56,318 nt of DNA from Burkholderiales bacterium (GTDB lineage Bacteria; Pseudomonadota; Gammaproteobacteria; Burkholderiales; Casimicrobiaceae). The stretch is from the NCBI GenBank assembly GCA_031270015.1, contig JAISYH010000052.1, positions 1 through 56,318 on the forward strand, read 5' to 3'. The position numbers and the translations under genes are program-made. Shown here one piece after another: positions 43,907 to 56,153 of the stretch. The notes beneath the pieces were generated by a model. That model made no database searches. It was not told the origin of the DNA and was given only the letters and a program-made list of their open reading frames with translations. The stretch's first letter is position 1. Each line of letters starts with the position of its first letter.

Positions 43907-46900
43907 TCAGATCGCCGTCGTCAATACTGTTTCGGGGTCTTGTTTGCGTTGCGTACGACGCACTTTGTGATGCGTCAATCCCGTGCCAGCAGGAATCAAA
44001 CGCCCGACGATCACGTTTTCTTTCAAGCCGCGCAAGTCGTCGCGTTTACCCATGATCGCCGCCTCGGTGAGTACCCGCGTCGTCTCTTGAAACGACGCCG
44101 CAGAAATGAACGAATCGGTGGACAGTGACGCTTTGGTGATGCCGAGCAACATGTGTTCGTAAGTCGCCGGTGTTTTCCCTTCTTTGATCACGCGATCGTT
44201 TTCGTCAAGGAGATCGGAGCGATCGACTTGTTCGCCGGTGATAAAGCGAGTGTCACCCGAATCTGTCACCATGACACGGCGCAACATTTGCCGCACGATC
44301 ACTTCGATATGTTTGTCGTTGATTTTCACACCTTGCAGACGGTAAACGTCTTGCACTTCATCGGTGATATAACGCGCCAACGCTTCCACGCCGAGCAAAC
44401 GCAAGATATCGTGCGAATCGGCGGGACCGTCGACGATCACTTCGCCTTTATTAACAACTTGCCCATCGTGCGCCATGACGTGCTTGTCTTTCGGAATCAG
44501 ATATTCGTGCGCCATGCCGTCCAAGTCGGTAATCACCAAACGCTGTTTGCCTTTAGTATCTTTCCCGAATGAAACCGTTCCTGTGATTTCGGCGAGCATT
44601 CCCGCATCTTTGGGTGAGCGCGCTTCGAACAATTCGGCAACGCGCGGCAGACCGCCGGTAATATCGCGAGTTTTTGATGTCTCCTGCGGAATACGCGCCA
44701 ATACTTCGCCGACTTTTACTTCTTGCCCGTCTTTCACGGTAATGATCGATCCAAGCTGGAAAGTAATATTGACCGGCTGATCCGTTCCGGCAAGGCAGAT
44801 TTCCTGCCCGTTTTCGTCGAGTAGCTTGACTTGCGGGCGCACGCCTTTTACCGTACCACTGGCAGCGCGCCGCTTCGGGTCGATCACCACCAAAGTAGAA
44901 AGACCTGTTACATCATCGACTTGTTTGGCGACGGTCACACTTTCTTCTACGTTTTCAAATTTGATACGACCGGCGTACTCGGCGATAATCGGACGCGCCG
45001 TCGCATCCCATTGCGCCAATTGTTTGCCGCCTTTTTGCTGTTCGCCGTCGCGTACCATCAATGTCGCGCCGTAAGGAATCTTATGGCGTTCGCGCTCACG
45101 TTGATTATCATCGACAATCGAAATTTCTCCCGAGCGCGCAATGACGATTAGCGCGCCTTTGGCATTCGTCACATAACGCATCTGCGATGAGAAGCGTATC
45201 GTACCCGCCGCCTTGGATTCCACCTGCGAGATCGATGCCGCTCTCGACGCCGCACCACCGATATGGAACGTTCGCATCGTGAGCTGCGTTCCGGGTTCGC
45301 CGATGGATTGCGCCGCGATTACCCCCACGGCTTCACCGACGTTCACCAATTGTCCGCGACCAAGATCTCGTCCATAGCATTTCGCGCATAAGCCGTAGCG
45401 CGTTTCACAGGTCAGCGGCGCGCGCACCTTGACTTCGTCGATACCTAATATTTCAATTTGGTTGACTTCTTCTTCGCCAAGCAATGTGCCCGTCGTATAT
45501 AACGTCACTTGCGTTTCGGGATGAACGACATCCTTCGCCGCAACACGTCCGAGAATACGGTCACGCAACGGCTCGATTACTTCGCCGCCTTCCGCCAGCG
45601 CGTGCAACACTACGCCATTGGTTGTGCCACAATCTTCTTCAGTAACGACGAGGTCTTGCGTCACGTCCACGAGGCGGCGCGTCAGATAACCGGAGTTCGC
45701 TGTTTTTAACGCGGTATCGGCGAGACCTTTGCGCGCTCCGTGCGTCGAAATGAAGTACTGCAACACGTTCAAACCTTCGCGGAAATTCGCGGTAATTGGC
45801 GTTTCGATGATCGAACCGTCGGGACGTGCCATCAAGCCGCGCATACCGGCAAGCTGCCTGATCTGCGCCGCCGAACCGCGCGCACCGGAATCAGCCATCA
45901 TGTAAATCGCGTTGAAAGAATCTTGTATAACTTTATCGCCGTTCCGATCGGTGATTTCCATCTTGCTCAACTGTCCCATCATCGCTTTGGCGATTTCATC
46001 GCCAGCGCGTCCCCAAATGTCGACGACCTTGTTATACCGTTCGCCCTGCGTCACCAAACCCGACGTGTACTGCATTTGAATTTCTTTGACTTCTCTTTCC
46101 GCCGCTTCGATGATCGTTCTCTTTTCAGGCGGAATCATCATGTCGTCGGAAGCGAACGAAATACCACAGCGCGTTGCCAGCGCATAACCAGCTTGCATCA
46201 GTTTGTCGGCAAAAATCACCGTTTCACGTAAACCACAACGGTGAAAACTCATATTGATCAATTTTGATATTTCTTTTTTCTTCAGCGGCTTGTTCAACGC
46301 CGAGAAGGGCATATCCACAGGAAGGATTTCCGATAACAGCGCGCGCCCCACCGTCGTTTCATGGCGAACCATTTTTTCGCGCGTTTCATTGTCCTCGCCT
46401 TTATACGCTTCACGGATGCGCACGATGATCTTTGCGTGCAAATCCGCCTGCCGCGTTTCATAAGCGCGCGACACTTCGGCGATGTCGGCAAACAACGAAC
46501 CTTCGCCTTTTGCGCCGATTCTCTCGCGTGTCGCATAATATAAGCCCAATACGATATCTTGCGAAGGTACGATACAAGGTTCTCCGTTCGACGGCAGCAA
46601 TACGTTATTCGACGCCAACATCAATGTACGCGCTTCCATTTGCGCTTCGATAGAAAGCGGCACATGCACCGCCATCTGATCGCCGTCGAAGTCAGCGTTG
46701 AACGCGGTACATACCAGCGGATGCAATTGAATCGCCTTGCCTTCGATCAACACCGGCTCGAACGCTTGAATACCGAGACGATGCAATGTCGGCGCGCGAT
46801 TCAGAAGGACAGGGTGTTCACGGATCACTTCTTCAAGAATATCCCAAACGATCGGCTCATGATTTTCCACCATCTTCTTTGCGGTTTTGATCGTCGTGGC

Positions 46901-48070
46901 GCGCCCCATCATCTCCAAGCGGTTGAAAATGAAGGGCTTAAACAGCTCCAATGCCATCAATTTTGGCAAACCGCATTGATGTAATTTCAACTGAGGTCCG
47001 ACCACGATCACGGAACGTCCCGAATAATCGACACGCTTACCAAGCAAGTTTTGACGGAAGCGACCCCCCTTGCCTTTGATCATATCGGCGAGTGATTTCA
47101 ACGGACGCTTGTTCGCTCCGGTCATCGCTTTGCCGCGCCGACCATTATCAAGCAAAGAATCCACCGCCTCTTGCAACATTCGTTTTTCGTTGCGCACAAT
47201 GATGTCCGGCGCTTTGAGTTCGAGCAGGCGACGCAAACGATTATTACGATTGATCACTCGACGGTAAAGATCATTGAGGTCGGAAGTCGCAAAACGTCCG
47301 CCATCCAACGGAACTAACGGGCGCAATTCTGGAGGCAACACCGGCAAGACTTCGAGCACCATCCATTCCGGTTTGATCCCCGATTTCAAAAACGCTTCCA
47401 ATACTTTCAGACGTTTAGCGATTTTTTTGATTTTCGCTTCCGAATTGGTAGTGCTCAATTCTTTACGCAAGCGATCCGCTTCATTTGCGATATTCAATCC
47501 TTTCAATAAATCGCGAATTCCTTCGGCACCCATGTTAGCGTGAAAATCACCGCCGTATTGCTCATACTTCGCCTGATAATCATCTTCAGTCAAGAGTTGT
47601 CCGCGATTGAGCGTCGTCAAGCCCGGATCGGTGACCACATACGCTTCGAAATACAAGACGCGCTCGATATCACGCAACGCCATATCGAGCACCATACCAA
47701 GACGCGACGGCAGACTTTTCAAAAACCAAATATGCGCGACTGGACTGGCAAGCTCAATGTGCCCCATTCTTTCGCGGCGAACTTTTGTCAGAGTTACTTC
47801 GACGCCGCATTTCTCACAGATCACACCGCGGTGTTTGAGGCGTTTGTATTTGCCGCATAAACATTCGTAATCTTTGATCGGACCAAAAATTTTCGCGCAG
47901 AAAAGACCATCGCGTTCAGGCTTGAAGGTACGATAATTGATCGTTTCGGGTTTTTTTACTTCACCAAATGACCACGAACGAATCTTTTCAGGAGAAGCCA
48001 AACTGACTTTAATCGAATCAAATTCTTCTTCGGGACTGATCTGTTTATAAAAATCAAGTAATGCTTTCAT
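43907..48070 (-). CDS. rpoC: RNA polymerase subunit beta'
   Basis: The 1387-residue protein has the usual proteobacterial length. The N-terminal zinc finger ([20 protein letters not shown]), the catalytic [12 protein letters not shown] with three Asp, the bridge-helix region ([20 protein letters not shown]) and the second zinc site ([16 protein letters not shown]) are all visible. It is followed by a strong terminator. It starts 82 bp after rpoB. Confidence 0.99.
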   Translation of the reverse strand: MKALLDFYKQISPEEEFDSIKVSLASPEKIRSWSFGEVKKPETINYRTFKPERDGLFCAKIFGPIKDYECLCGKYKRLKHRGVICEKCGVEVTLTKVRRERMGHIELASPVAHIWFLKSLPSRLGMVLDMALRDIERVLYFEAYVVTDPGLTTLNRGQLLTEDDYQAKYEQYGGDFHANMGAEGIRDLLKGLNIANEADRLRKELSTTNSEAKIKKIAKRLKVLEAFLKSGIKPEWMVLEVLPVLPPELRPLVPLDGGRFATSDLNDLYRRVINRNNRLRRLLELKAPDIIVRNEKRMLQEAVDSLLDNGRRGKAMTGANKRPLKSLADMIKGKGGRFRQNLLGKRVDYSGRSVIVVGPQLKLHQCGLPKLMALELFKPFIFNRLEMMGRATTIKTAKKMVENHEPIVWDILEEVIREHPVLLNRAPTLHRLGIQAFEPVLIEGKAIQLHPLVCTAFNADFDGDQMAVHVPLSIEAQMEARTLMLASNNVLLPSNGEPCIVPSQDIVLGLYYATRERIGAKGEGSLFADIAEVSRAYETRQADLHAKIIVRIREAYKGEDNETREKMVRHETTVGRALLSEILPVDMPFSALNKPLKKKEISKLINMSFHRCGLRETVIFADKLMQAGYALATRCGISFASDDMMIPPEKRTIIEAAEREVKEIQMQYTSGLVTQGERYNKVVDIWGRAGDEIAKAMMGQLSKMEITDRNGDKVIQDSFNAIYMMADSGARGSAAQIRQLAGMRGLMARPDGSIIETPITANFREGLNVLQYFISTHGARKGLADTALKTANSGYLTRRLVDVTQDLVVTEEDCGTTNGVVLHALAEGGEVIEPLRDRILGRVAAKDVVHPETQVTLYTTGTLLGEEEVNQIEILGIDEVKVRAPLTCETRYGLCAKCYGRDLGRGQLVNVGEAVGVIAAQSIGEPGTQLTMRTFHIGGAASRAASISQVESKAAGTIRFSSQMRYVTNAKGALIVIARSGEISIVDDNQRERERHKIPYGATLMVRDGEQQKGGKQLAQWDATARPIIAEYAGRIKFENVEESVTVAKQVDDVTGLSTLVVIDPKRRAASGTVKGVRPQVKLLDENGQEICLAGTDQPVNITFQLGSIITVKDGQEVKVGEVLARIPQETSKTRDITGGLPRVAELFEARSPKDAGMLAEITGTVSFGKDTKGKQRLVITDLDGMAHEYLIPKDKHVMAHDGQVVNKGEVIVDGPADSHDILRLLGVEALARYITDEVQDVYRLQGVKINDKHIEVIVRQMLRRVMVTDSGDTRFITGEQVDRSDLLDENDRVIKEGKTPATYEHMLLGITKASLSTDSFISAASFQETTRVLTEAAIMGKRDDLRGLKENVIVGRLIPAGTGLTHHKVRRTQRKQDPETVLTTAI

Positions 48071-48152
48071 GCTTATTCCGTTTCTGTTGAGCGACGCGCA
48101 AACCTATACGCGCATGATTCAAAAAGATAAACCATTATCAATCCGGTCATCT

Positions 48153-51100
48153 TCACGACTTTTCTTCCATATCGATGTCAATCGCCAATGCGCGAATTTC
48201 TTTGACCAGAACATTGAACGATTCCGGCATTCCCGCATCGATCTTGTGATCGCCTTTGACGATGCTTTCATACACTTTGGTGCGTCCCGCCACATCGTCC
48301 GATTTCACAGTCAACATTTCTTGCAACGTGTGCGATGCGCCGTAAGCCTCCAATGCCCAAACTTCCATTTCTCCAAAACGCTGACCGCCGAATTGCGCCT
48401 TGCCTCCCAACGGCTGCTGCGTTACCAGACTATAAGGCCCTGTCGAACGCGCATGCATCTTATCGTCGACGAGATGGTGCAGCTTCAACATATGCATATA
48501 GCCGATCGTGACCGGGCGATCGAAAGCGTCACCAGTACGCCCATCATGCAACGTGATTTGTCCCGATTCTGGAAGACCCGCGAGACGTAACATGTGTTTG
48601 ATTTCACCTTCGTTCGCGCCATCAAATACCGGTGTCGCGAACGGCACACCACTGCATAAGTTTTCAGCCATCTCAGAAATTTCTCGATCGGAAAGTTTCT
48701 TGAAATCTTCCTTCATGCCGATTCCGTTATATACGGATTCAAGATACACGCGCACTTCTTTTATTTGCTTTTGCATCTTCAACATGTTCTCGATCCGCTC
48801 GCCAAGTGTCTTTGCCGCCCAACCCAGATGCACTTCGAGAATCTGACCAATGTTCATACGCGATGGTACGCCCAATGGATTCAATACGATATCGACGGGT
48901 TTGCCGTCGGCGGTATAAGGCATATCTTCAACAGGAACGACCTTCGAAACCACACCTTTGTTACCGTGCCGTCCTGCCATTTTGTCGCCGGCCTGCAAGC
49001 GACGTTTCACCGCCACATAAACTTTCGCCATCTTCTGTACGCCCGGCGGCAATTCGTCGCCTTGCGTCAACTTGCGTTTTTTCACCTCATATTCTCGATC
49101 AAAACGCACGCGCATTTGCTCCAAAGATTCTTTGATCGCTTCCAATTGCTTTGCGCTGGCTTCGTCGGCGAGACGAATATCAAACCAATCGTGCCGTGGA
49201 ATTTGGCTCAAGTAATCGGCGGCAATCATGCTGCCTTTGGCAATTTTATTAGGTCCCCCGTTCACCGTTTTCCCGATCAACATTCGCTCCAAACGCGCGA
49301 AGGCGTCGTTCTCGACGATGCGCAATTGATCGTTCAGATCCAGACGATAGTTTCTCAACTCATGATCGATGATCTGCTGCGCCCGCGAATCACGCACCAG
49401 ACCTTCACGGGTGAACACCTGTACATCGATCACTGTACCCGACATACCGGACGGTACTCGCAGGCTAGTATCTTTCACGTCGGAAGCCTTTTCGCCGAAA
49501 ATCGCGCGTAATAGTTTTTCTTCCGGCGTCAATTGCGTTTCGCCCTTCGGCGTAACTTTACCCACCAGCACGTCGCCCACTTCCACTTCCGCGCCGATAT
49601 AAACGATACCGGCTTCGTCAAGGCGCGATAATTGTCCTTCGCCGAGCGAGGGCACATCGCGCGTTAGTTCCTCGGGACCGAGCTTGGTATCGCGCGCAAC
49701 CACCGTTAATTCTTCAATATGAATCGACGTATAACGATCTTCGGCAACGATTTTTTCGCTGATCAAAATCGAGTCCTCATAATTATAACCATTCCAAGGC
49801 ATGAACGCGACGAGCATGTTTTGACCGAGCGCCAATTCGCCCATGTCCGTTGATGCGCCGTCAGCAATCACATCATTGCTTTTGATTTCGTCACCGACGT
49901 GCACCAAAGGACGCTGATTGATATTGGTACTTTGATTTGACCGCTTATATTTGACCAAATTATAAATATCGACACCCACGTCACCCGCCGCCGTTTCATT
50001 ATCGTTGACGCGAACCACGATACGCGTCGCATCGACGTAATCGACGCGCCCGCCACGTCGCGCTTTGACCAAAGTACCCGAGTCCATCGCGGCTTTGCGC
50101 TCGATCCCCGTGCCGACCAGTGGCTTTTCGGGGCGTAAACATGGAACGGCTTGCCGCTGCATGTTCGATCCCATCAACGCGCGGTTAGCGTCATCATGTT
50201 CCAAAAACGGAATCAACGACGCCGCGACCGATACAATCTGTGAAGGCGCGACATCCATGTATTGCACTTTATCTGGTGGAAACAGCATGAACTCGTTCGC
50301 AAACCGGCAGGAAACCAATTCGTCAGTGAGTTTGCTTTTCTCATTCATCGTCGCACTGGCTTGCGCGATGACATACTGACCTTCGTCGATCGCCGACAAA
50401 TATTCAATCTCGCCCGTCGCCACACCAGCAACCACTTTGCGATACGGCGTTTCGAGGAAACCGTATTCATTGGTGCGCGCGTACAACGCCAGCGAATTGA
50501 TCAAACCAATATTAGGTCCTTCTGGCGTTTCGATCGGACATACGCGTCCGTAATGTGTTGGATGCACGTCGCGTACTTCAAACCCGGCGCGTTCGCGCGT
50601 TAATCCACCAGGACCCAACGCCGACACACGTCGTTTGTGTGTAATTTCAGAAAGCGGATTGTTTTGATCCATGAACTGCGACAATTGCGACGACCCGAAA
50701 AACTCTTTGATCGCGGCGGAAATCGGCTTGGCGTTGATCAAATCGTGCGGCATCAAATTTTCGCTCTCCGCCTGACCGAGACGTTCCTTGACCGCCCGCT
50801 CGACCCGCACCAGACCGGAACGGAATTGGTTTTCCGCCAATTCGCCAACCGAACGCACACGACGATTACCGAGATGATCGATATCGTCCACTTCACCGCG
50901 ACCATTACGTAATTCCACGACGATCTTGATCACATCGACGATATCTTCGTTCGTCAACGTGCTGGGACCACTGATTTCAGCACGTCCAACACGGCGATTG
51001 AATTTCATTCGACCAACCGACGACAAATCATAACGTTCTTCGGAGAAAAACAACCCTTTAAACAATGCTTCGACAGACTCTTCCGTCGGTGGTTCGCCCG

Positions 51101-52235
51101 GACGCATCATCCGATAAATCGCCACCCGCGCCGCGTATTGATCCGGCGTATCGTCGGAACGTAGGGTCTGCGAAATATAATCGCCGCAATCAAGCTCATT
51201 GACGTAGATCGTCCGAATTTCCTTGACGTTCGCCGTTAATAGGTTTCCGAGAAGCTCCGGCGTGATTTCATCATTGGCTTTAGCAAGCACTTCGCCGGTT
51301 TCTTTGTCGATGATATGCGTAGCTAATGTCCGCCCGATAATGTATTCGTCTGGCACCGCGATTTTTTTGATCCCAGCTTCCTCAAGCTCGCGCACCGCGC
51401 GTACCGTCACCCGTTTATCTTTGGCGACCAATACCGTATTATCTTTTCCTAGAATATCAAACGCGGCGACTTCGCCTTTCAAGCGCTCCGGCACCAACGT
51501 CATCTGATGACCTTTCGCCGATAACTGGAAGGTATCGAAGATGAAGAACGTTTTGAGGATATCCTCGACGCTCATACCAATCGCTTTGAGCAACACCGTC
51601 ACTGCCATCTTGCGGCGACGATCGACACGGAAAAAAAGAAAATCTTTGGGATCGAATTCGAAATCGAGCCAAGAACCGCGATAAGGAATGACGCGCGCGG
51701 AAAATAATAATTTCCCTGAGCTGTGCGATTTCCCGCGATCATGCTCGAAGAACACGCCGGGGGAGCGATGCAACTGCGATACGATCACGCGCTCGGTACC
51801 ATTGATGACGAACGAACCGTGTTCGGTCATCAGCGGAATCTCGCCCATATAGACTTCTTGTTCTTTGACTTCACGGATTTTCGGCGTCGCCGAATCCTTA
51901 TCCATCAACACCAGACGCACGCGCGCGCGCAACGCTGAACAATACGTCAAACCACGCTGTTGACACTCAATCATGTCGAACATCGGTGGTTGCAACGAAT
52001 ACGATACGTATTCAAGGCGGGCATTTCCTGAATGGCTGACAATCGGAAAGACTGTCTGGAAAGCCAGTTCCAGTCCATTCTTTTTCCGCTTGCTGGCAGA
52101 GACTTCTTGTTGCAAAAACCCGCGATAAGAATCGATCTGGGTTTCGAGAAGAAAGGGCGCCTCCAATACGTTGCCACGTTTGGCAAAACTTTTACGAATA
52201 CGCTTTCTTTCCGCGAAAGAATAATTTTTGGCCAT
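48153..52235 (-). CDS. rpoB: RNA polymerase subunit beta
   Basis: The 1360-residue protein starts [17 protein letters not shown]. The rifampicin-pocket segment is wild type in appearance: [20 protein letters not shown], then [19 protein letters not shown]. The C-terminal [19 protein letters not shown] and the [18 protein letters not shown] clamp region are intact. It lies 332 bp after rplL, separated by two hairpins. Confidence 0.99.
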   Translation of the reverse strand: MAKNYSFAERKRIRKSFAKRGNVLEAPFLLETQIDSYRGFLQQEVSASKRKKNGLELAFQTVFPIVSHSGNARLEYVSYSLQPPMFDMIECQQRGLTYCSALRARVRLVLMDKDSATPKIREVKEQEVYMGEIPLMTEHGSFVINGTERVIVSQLHRSPGVFFEHDRGKSHSSGKLLFSARVIPYRGSWLDFEFDPKDFLFFRVDRRRKMAVTVLLKAIGMSVEDILKTFFIFDTFQLSAKGHQMTLVPERLKGEVAAFDILGKDNTVLVAKDKRVTVRAVRELEEAGIKKIAVPDEYIIGRTLATHIIDKETGEVLAKANDEITPELLGNLLTANVKEIRTIYVNELDCGDYISQTLRSDDTPDQYAARVAIYRMMRPGEPPTEESVEALFKGLFFSEERYDLSSVGRMKFNRRVGRAEISGPSTLTNEDIVDVIKIVVELRNGRGEVDDIDHLGNRRVRSVGELAENQFRSGLVRVERAVKERLGQAESENLMPHDLINAKPISAAIKEFFGSSQLSQFMDQNNPLSEITHKRRVSALGPGGLTRERAGFEVRDVHPTHYGRVCPIETPEGPNIGLINSLALYARTNEYGFLETPYRKVVAGVATGEIEYLSAIDEGQYVIAQASATMNEKSKLTDELVSCRFANEFMLFPPDKVQYMDVAPSQIVSVAASLIPFLEHDDANRALMGSNMQRQAVPCLRPEKPLVGTGIERKAAMDSGTLVKARRGGRVDYVDATRIVVRVNDNETAAGDVGVDIYNLVKYKRSNQSTNINQRPLVHVGDEIKSNDVIADGASTDMGELALGQNMLVAFMPWNGYNYEDSILISEKIVAEDRYTSIHIEELTVVARDTKLGPEELTRDVPSLGEGQLSRLDEAGIVYIGAEVEVGDVLVGKVTPKGETQLTPEEKLLRAIFGEKASDVKDTSLRVPSGMSGTVIDVQVFTREGLVRDSRAQQIIDHELRNYRLDLNDQLRIVENDAFARLERMLIGKTVNGGPNKIAKGSMIAADYLSQIPRHDWFDIRLADEASAKQLEAIKESLEQMRVRFDREYEVKKRKLTQGDELPPGVQKMAKVYVAVKRRLQAGDKMAGRHGNKGVVSKVVPVEDMPYTADGKPVDIVLNPLGVPSRMNIGQILEVHLGWAAKTLGERIENMLKMQKQIKEVRVYLESVYNGIGMKEDFKKLSDREISEMAENLCSGVPFATPVFDGANEGEIKHMLRLAGLPESGQITLHDGRTGDAFDRPVTIGYMHMLKLHHLVDDKMHARSTGPYSLVTQQPLGGKAQFGGQRFGEMEVWALEAYGASHTLQEMLTVKSDDVAGRTKVYESIVKGDHKIDAGMPESFNVLVKEIRALAIDIDMEEKS

Positions 52236-52567
52236 AGATGCTCCAAAGAGTCGCGCCGAAATCGGCGCTTATAATCAAATCAACAGCGACTGTGCGCGTG
52301 CGCGGTCTTTCACGCGAAATTCCGTCGCGATAGCGCGCCGCTTTGCACGCGCCGGCTTGGCGGTTGGCCACTACCAACCACTGGCTGACGACGAACGCCT
52401 TGCGCGTTCGCCCGACCATGCCTGCCCTCTGCAGTCGTTTCAGAAGACGAAAACAAGAAAACTCATCGTTCAATTTCCTTGTTTTCGGCATCTGTCATGT
52501 GTCATTACAGACGCAAAAATTACCAAAGACTGATGGTAAAACCATCAGTCTTTGGACAACCTTATAT
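52236..52567 (-). other. rplL-rpoB spacer with two hairpins
   Basis: No gene is visible in this 332-bp spacer. Reading leftward, transcripts leaving rplL first meet a perfect 15-bp hairpin (52555-52523), described separately. They then meet a second, longer A+T-rich stem (GAAAACAAG.AAA near 52450-52462 with TTTCCTTGTTTTC near 52474-52487). In other bacteria this gap holds a partial terminator and an RNase processing site that set the ratio of ribosomal protein to polymerase; I infer the same here. Confidence 0.65.
52516..52555 (-). terminator. Attenuator-like terminator after rplL
   Basis: CCAAAGACTGATGGT and ACCATCAGTCTTTGG form a perfect 15-bp stem with a 3-base loop. On the minus strand it is followed by TAATTTTTG. 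It starts 13 bp past the rplL stop. It cannot be fully efficient if rpoBC depends on upstream promoters. Confidence 0.8.
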
Positions 52568-52945
52568 TTACTTGAGTTCGACTTTCGCGCCAGCCGCTTC
52601 GAGTTTTTTCTTGGCTTCTTCGGCGTCGGCTTTGGCGATACCTTCCTTGACGGGTTTGGGCGCACCATCGACGAGGTCTTTCGCTTCTTTCAAACCAAGT
52701 CCGGTGATTTCACGGACTGCTTTGATCACGTTGACCTTGTTATCCCCCACGCCAGCCAGAATCACCGTAAATTCGGTTTGTTCTTCGGCAACGACAGCCG
52801 CCGCGCCGCCAGCCGCAGGCGCGGCAACCGCCACCGCAGCAGCGGCAGAAACGCCGAACTTTTCTTCCATCGCTTTGATCAGCTCGGAAAGTTCAAGCAC
52901 GGTCATACCGGCGATTTTGTCGAGAATTTCGTTTTGGACAGACAT
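52568..52945 (-). CDS. rplL: 50S ribosomal protein L7/L12
   Basis: The protein is 125 residues from ATG 52945, which has AGGAG upstream (CAGGAGTTATTC). An upstream in-frame extension is not coding. The N-terminal dimerisation region, an Ala-rich hinge ([14 protein letters not shown]) and the C-terminal [20 protein letters not shown] are all present. It forms the stalk that recruits translation factors. Confidence 0.98.
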   Translation of the reverse strand: MSVQNEILDKIAGMTVLELSELIKAMEEKFGVSAAAAVAVAAPAAGGAAAVVAEEQTEFTVILAGVGDNKVNVIKAVREITGLGLKEAKDLVDGAPKPVKEGIAKADAEEAKKKLEAAGAKVELK

Positions 52946-53003
52946 GAATAACTCCTGAAAATTAAATAAAAATAATGTATGAAAACCGTAATATTTTGCG
53001 CGA

Positions 53004-53528
53004 TCACGATGCTTCTTTGGCGTCGCGTACTGCCGCCACCGTGCGCACGAATTTGCCCGGGACTTCATTCAATGTACGGACAAATTTGGCTATCGGTTCT
53101 TGTATCGTCGCCATCAGTTTGGCGATCAATTCGTCACGCGACGGCAACGAAGCCAAGGCGATAACTTCCTGCATTGACATCAGTTGCCCCGACATCACGC
53201 CACCAACCACAACGAATTTTTCGTTGCCCTTGGCAAAATCGCTCAATACTTTGGCTACTGCCACTGGATCGCTGCCAATCCCGTAAGTGAGCGGTCCGCT
53301 CATCTTTTCGGTCAGTACTTCGAACGGCGTATCGACGACAGCACGGCGCACCAGTGTGTTTTTCACAACTTTGAAATACACGCCGGCTTCGCGCGCTTTC
53401 GCACGCAATTGCGTCATGTCCGCGACCGTTACCCCGCGATTTTCCGCGATGATGACCGCTTGCGCTTCCGCAAGTTGCGTCGCCACTTCTGAGACTACGG
53501 CTTGTTTTTGTTCGAGATTAAGACTCAA
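53004..53528 (-). CDS. rplJ: 50S ribosomal protein L10
   Basis: The 174-residue protein starts at TTG 53528 (TTG AGT CTT AAT CTC), with GAGGTGGG 4-11 bases upstream. The encoded [15 protein letters not shown] matches the L10 N-terminus exactly at this point, so the rare start is real. L10 anchors L7/L12 to the ribosome and represses its own mRNA through the leader. Confidence 0.98.
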   Translation of the reverse strand: MSLNLEQKQAVVSEVATQLAEAQAVIIAENRGVTVADMTQLRAKAREAGVYFKVVKNTLVRRAVVDTPFEVLTEKMSGPLTYGIGSDPVAVAKVLSDFAKGNEKFVVVGGVMSGQLMSMQEVIALASLPSRDELIAKLMATIQEPIAKFVRTLNEVPGKFVRTVAAVRDAKEAS

Positions 53529-53627
53529 AGCCCACCTCTTTTCAGTAATAGGTTTAATAGAATCGTTCCATCAAACCTGTTTTTTAACACAAACGTTTAA
53601 ACTTCAAACGTCTTCGCTTTGGTGTCC

Positions 53628-53745
53628 AATCGTCCAGGAGTCCTGTCCTTCAGGGCACCATCTACGCAGGAAAAACATTGTCGGCGATTACTTCTGCCGC
53701 TTTTGTCCGTTTTAAGCATACGCTCCTGCGGTCTTTGACGGTTCA
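53628..53745 (-). ncRNA. L10 leader (ribosomal protein autoregulatory RNA)
   Basis: Within the 266-bp gap between rplA and rplJ, the minus strand contains GTCAAAGACCGCAGGAG (53739-53723) and, further on, CCTGCGTAGATGGTGCCCTG (from about 53673). These two conserved blocks of the L10 leader family pair through GCAGG/CCTGC and form the kink-turn that L10-L7/L12 binds to repress translation. Recognised by motif; no covariance search was possible. Confidence 0.8.
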
Positions 53746-53794
53746 CGCGCAATCGTCGATATAATAACTTTTGCGCATGCCCCTCAAAATCTTA

Positions 53795-54529
53795 TTAACT
53801 TGCAACCCTCACTAATCCGCTCGTTTCGACACGGACGCCTACGCCCATCGTACTCGATACATTGACGCGGCGTAAGTAAACGCCTTTGGAATTGGCGGGT
53901 TTCGATTTATTCAATGCTTCGATCAACGCAAGCAAGTTTTGCTTCAACGCATCTTCGGCGAACGACGCGCGACCGATAGTGCAGTGAACGATACCGGCTT
54001 TATCGGTGCGATATTGCACCTGCCCCGCCTTGGCGTTCTTGACCGCGGTGACCACGTCGGGAGAAACCGTGCCTACTTTCGGATTCGGCATCAAACCACG
54101 AGGTCCCAATATTTGTCCAAGCTGACCGACTACTTTCATCGCGTCCGGCGTAGCGATCACGACATCAAAATCAAGAAAGCCGCCTTTCACTTTCGCCGCC
54201 AAGTCATCGAAACCAACGATATCGGCGCCCGCTTCCTCGGCTTCTTTCGCTTTGTCGCCTTGCGCGAAAACGGCAACGCGCACCGTCTTGCCCGTCCCTG
54301 CCGGCAAGACCACTGAACCACGCACCGTCTGATCGGATTTACGCACATCAACCCCCAGATTCACGGCGATGTCGACCGATTCGTCGAACTTGGCCATTGC
54401 GTTTCTTTTCACCAACGTCAACGCCTCGTCGATCGAATAAAATTTGCTGCGATCCACTGTGGCGCGCAACGCGGTAATTCGTTTGCTGCGCTTGCTGGCT
54501 TGCTTCGTACTTCTCTTTTCTTCAGCCAT
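53795..54529 (-). CDS. rplA: 50S ribosomal protein L1
   Basis: This 244-residue protein is slightly longer than the usual 230 because of a basic N-terminal extension ([15 protein letters not shown]). The core has [35 protein letters not shown] and the C-terminal TMGVGVRV. L1 forms the movable stalk by the E site and regulates the rplKA mRNA. It starts 2 bp after rplK. Confidence 0.98.
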   Translation of the reverse strand: MAEEKRSTKQASKRSKRITALRATVDRSKFYSIDEALTLVKRNAMAKFDESVDIAVNLGVDVRKSDQTVRGSVVLPAGTGKTVRVAVFAQGDKAKEAEEAGADIVGFDDLAAKVKGGFLDFDVVIATPDAMKVVGQLGQILGPRGLMPNPKVGTVSPDVVTAVKNAKAGQVQYRTDKAGIVHCTIGRASFAEDALKQNLLALIEALNKSKPANSKGVYLRRVNVSSTMGVGVRVETSGLVRVAS

Positions 54530-54531
54530 GA

Positions 54532-54966
54532 TTATTTCACCCCTTCCACAGTAATGCCCATGCTGCGCGCGCTACCGGCTATCGTGCGCACCGCCGCGTC
54601 CATATCCGCCGCCGTCAAATCGGGCTGCTTGGCTTTGGCGATTTCCTCCGCTTGCGCGCGTGTCAACTTACCGACTTTATCGGTATGCGGACGCGGACTG
54701 CCTTTGTCCACCTTCGCTGCTTTTTTGATCAACACGGTCGCTGGCGGCGTTTTCATGATGAACGTGAAACTTTTGTCCGCGTAAGCAGTGATCACCACCG
54801 GAATCGGCAAACCCGCTTCTACTTTCTGCGTTGCCGCGTTAAACGCTTTGCAGAATTCCATGATGTTCAAGCCACGTTGACCCAATGCCGGACCGATCGG
54901 TGGGCTGGGATTAGCTTTGCCCGCCGGCACTTGCAGTTTGATGTAACCGACTATTTTCTTTGCCAT
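54532..54966 (-). CDS. rplK: 50S ribosomal protein L11
   Basis: This 144-residue protein has the L11 signature: [34 protein letters not shown], and the C-terminal [12 protein letters not shown]. It binds 23S rRNA at the GTPase centre. Full length and directly ahead of rplA. Confidence 0.99.
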   Translation of the reverse strand: MAKKIVGYIKLQVPAGKANPSPPIGPALGQRGLNIMEFCKAFNAATQKVEAGLPIPVVITAYADKSFTFIMKTPPATVLIKKAAKVDKGSPRPHTDKVGKLTRAQAEEIAKAKQPDLTAADMDAAVRTIAGSARSMGITVEGVK

Positions 54967-55074
54967 ATTTCAACTCCTCGGGTATTCACGAGCGCATCAC
55001 GCTCTCCCCATGTTCCAACAGTTCTTTCTCATACTGAGACGCCGCCCGAACCGTAACGGCAACGCCACAAAAAC

Positions 55075-55611
55075 TTATGCTTTTTCGACTTGCGAAAAAT
55101 CCAGGTCGACCGGTGTCGCCCGCCCGAAAATCGCCACCGACACGCGCAGTTTGCTCTTTTCGTAATTCACGTCCTCGACCGTGCCGTTGAAATCGGCAAA
55201 TGGACCATCTTTCACACGCACCAATTCACCCGTCTCAAATAATACTTTGGGACGCGGCTTTTCCACGCCTTCTTGCATTTGATGCAGAATGGCATCGACT
55301 TCCTTCTTGGAAATCGGCTCCGGCTTATGCGCTGTGCCGCCGACAAAGCCGGTAATTTTCGGCGTACTTTTGACCAAATGCCACGTTTCATCGGTCATTT
55401 CCATTTCGACCAATACATAGCCTGGAAAAATTTTGCGCTCGCTGATCGCTTTTTGTCCGCCGCGCATTTCCACCACTTCTTCGACTGGCACCAAAATCTG
55501 CCCGAACTTGTCAGACATTCCCAAACGTTCTATCCGTTCCGTCAATGCGCGTTGCACGGCTTTTTCAAAGCCAGAGTACGCGTGAACGACATACCATTTT
55601 TTCTCGCCCAT
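55075..55611 (-). CDS. nusG: Transcription termination/antitermination factor NusG
   Basis: The protein is 178 residues from ATG 55611 ([20 protein letters not shown]); an in-frame GTG further upstream would run into secE. The NGN domain is followed by a KOW motif ([20 protein letters not shown]). NusG links RNA polymerase to Rho or to the ribosome. It starts 5 bp after secE. Confidence 0.98.
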   Translation of the reverse strand: MGEKKWYVVHAYSGFEKAVQRALTERIERLGMSDKFGQILVPVEEVVEMRGGQKAISERKIFPGYVLVEMEMTDETWHLVKSTPKITGFVGGTAHKPEPISKKEVDAILHQMQEGVEKPRPKVLFETGELVRVKDGPFADFNGTVEDVNYEKSKLRVSVAIFGRATPVDLDFSQVEKA

Positions 55612-55616
55612 ACCGC

Positions 55617-55955
55617 TCACCCGATAAACAATTTGATCAACCAAGCAACAACGTTATCGACGAGAAAAAGAAACAACGACATGACCACCACAAACGCAAA
55701 AACGACCAAAGTCATGCGCCTCGTTTCTTGCCGCGAAGGCCAAGCGACGCGCGCGCCCTCCCGCCAAGCATCCTGGGCAAATCCGATGAATGTTTTTCCC
55801 GGATTCGACGACCACGTCACCAAACCACCCAATACCAGACCGCACAATACCATCAGCGCGCGCAATCCCAGCGCGACATCGGCGAAATGGTAATACGCCC
55901 ATAATCCGCCGACCACACATAGTATCGCAACAGTGATTTTGATCTTGTCCAACAT
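55617..55955 (-). CDS. secE: Preprotein translocase subunit SecE
   Basis: This 112-residue protein has three predicted membrane helices (about 7-24, 31-48 and 82-106) and the conserved cytoplasmic amphipathic segment [20 protein letters not shown]. The three-helix form is the one found in beta- and gammaproteobacteria. SecE clamps SecY in the export channel. Lies between tRNA-Trp and nusG, the standard order. Confidence 0.97.
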   Translation of the reverse strand: MLDKIKITVAILCVVGGLWAYYHFADVALGLRALMVLCGLVLGGLVTWSSNPGKTFIGFAQDAWREGARVAWPSRQETRRMTLVVFAFVVVMSLFLFLVDNVVAWLIKLFIG

Positions 55956-55977
55956 AACTGTTTCCTATCGGATGCGT

Positions 55978-56053
55978 TGGCAGGCCAGGAGGGAATCGAA
56001 CCCCCAACCTACGGTTTTGGAGACCGTCGCTCTGCCAATTGAGCTACTGGCCT
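55978..56053 (-). tRNA. tRNA-Trp(CCA)
   Basis: The 76-nt cloverleaf has acceptor AGGCCAG paired with CTGGCCT, discriminator G and an encoded CCA. The anticodon stem ACGGT/ACCGT encloses the loop CTCCAAA, anticodon CCA. The T-arm has GTTCGATTC. It lies between tuf and secE as in many proteobacteria. Confidence 0.98.
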
Positions 56054-56153
56054 ACGCTTTTTCCTCATCTCAAGGCGTCACAACACAACGCCGATTTTCC
56101 TTAAACGGCAAAACCCGGCAGATTTCCCGCCGTGCTTTTGCCCGATTACACGA

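Noticed and set aside
43594..44055. 153-codon plus-strand reading frame overlapping the end of rpoC
   Set aside because: Its first part is the IS5 remnant in a shifted frame and its last part is antisense to rpoC.
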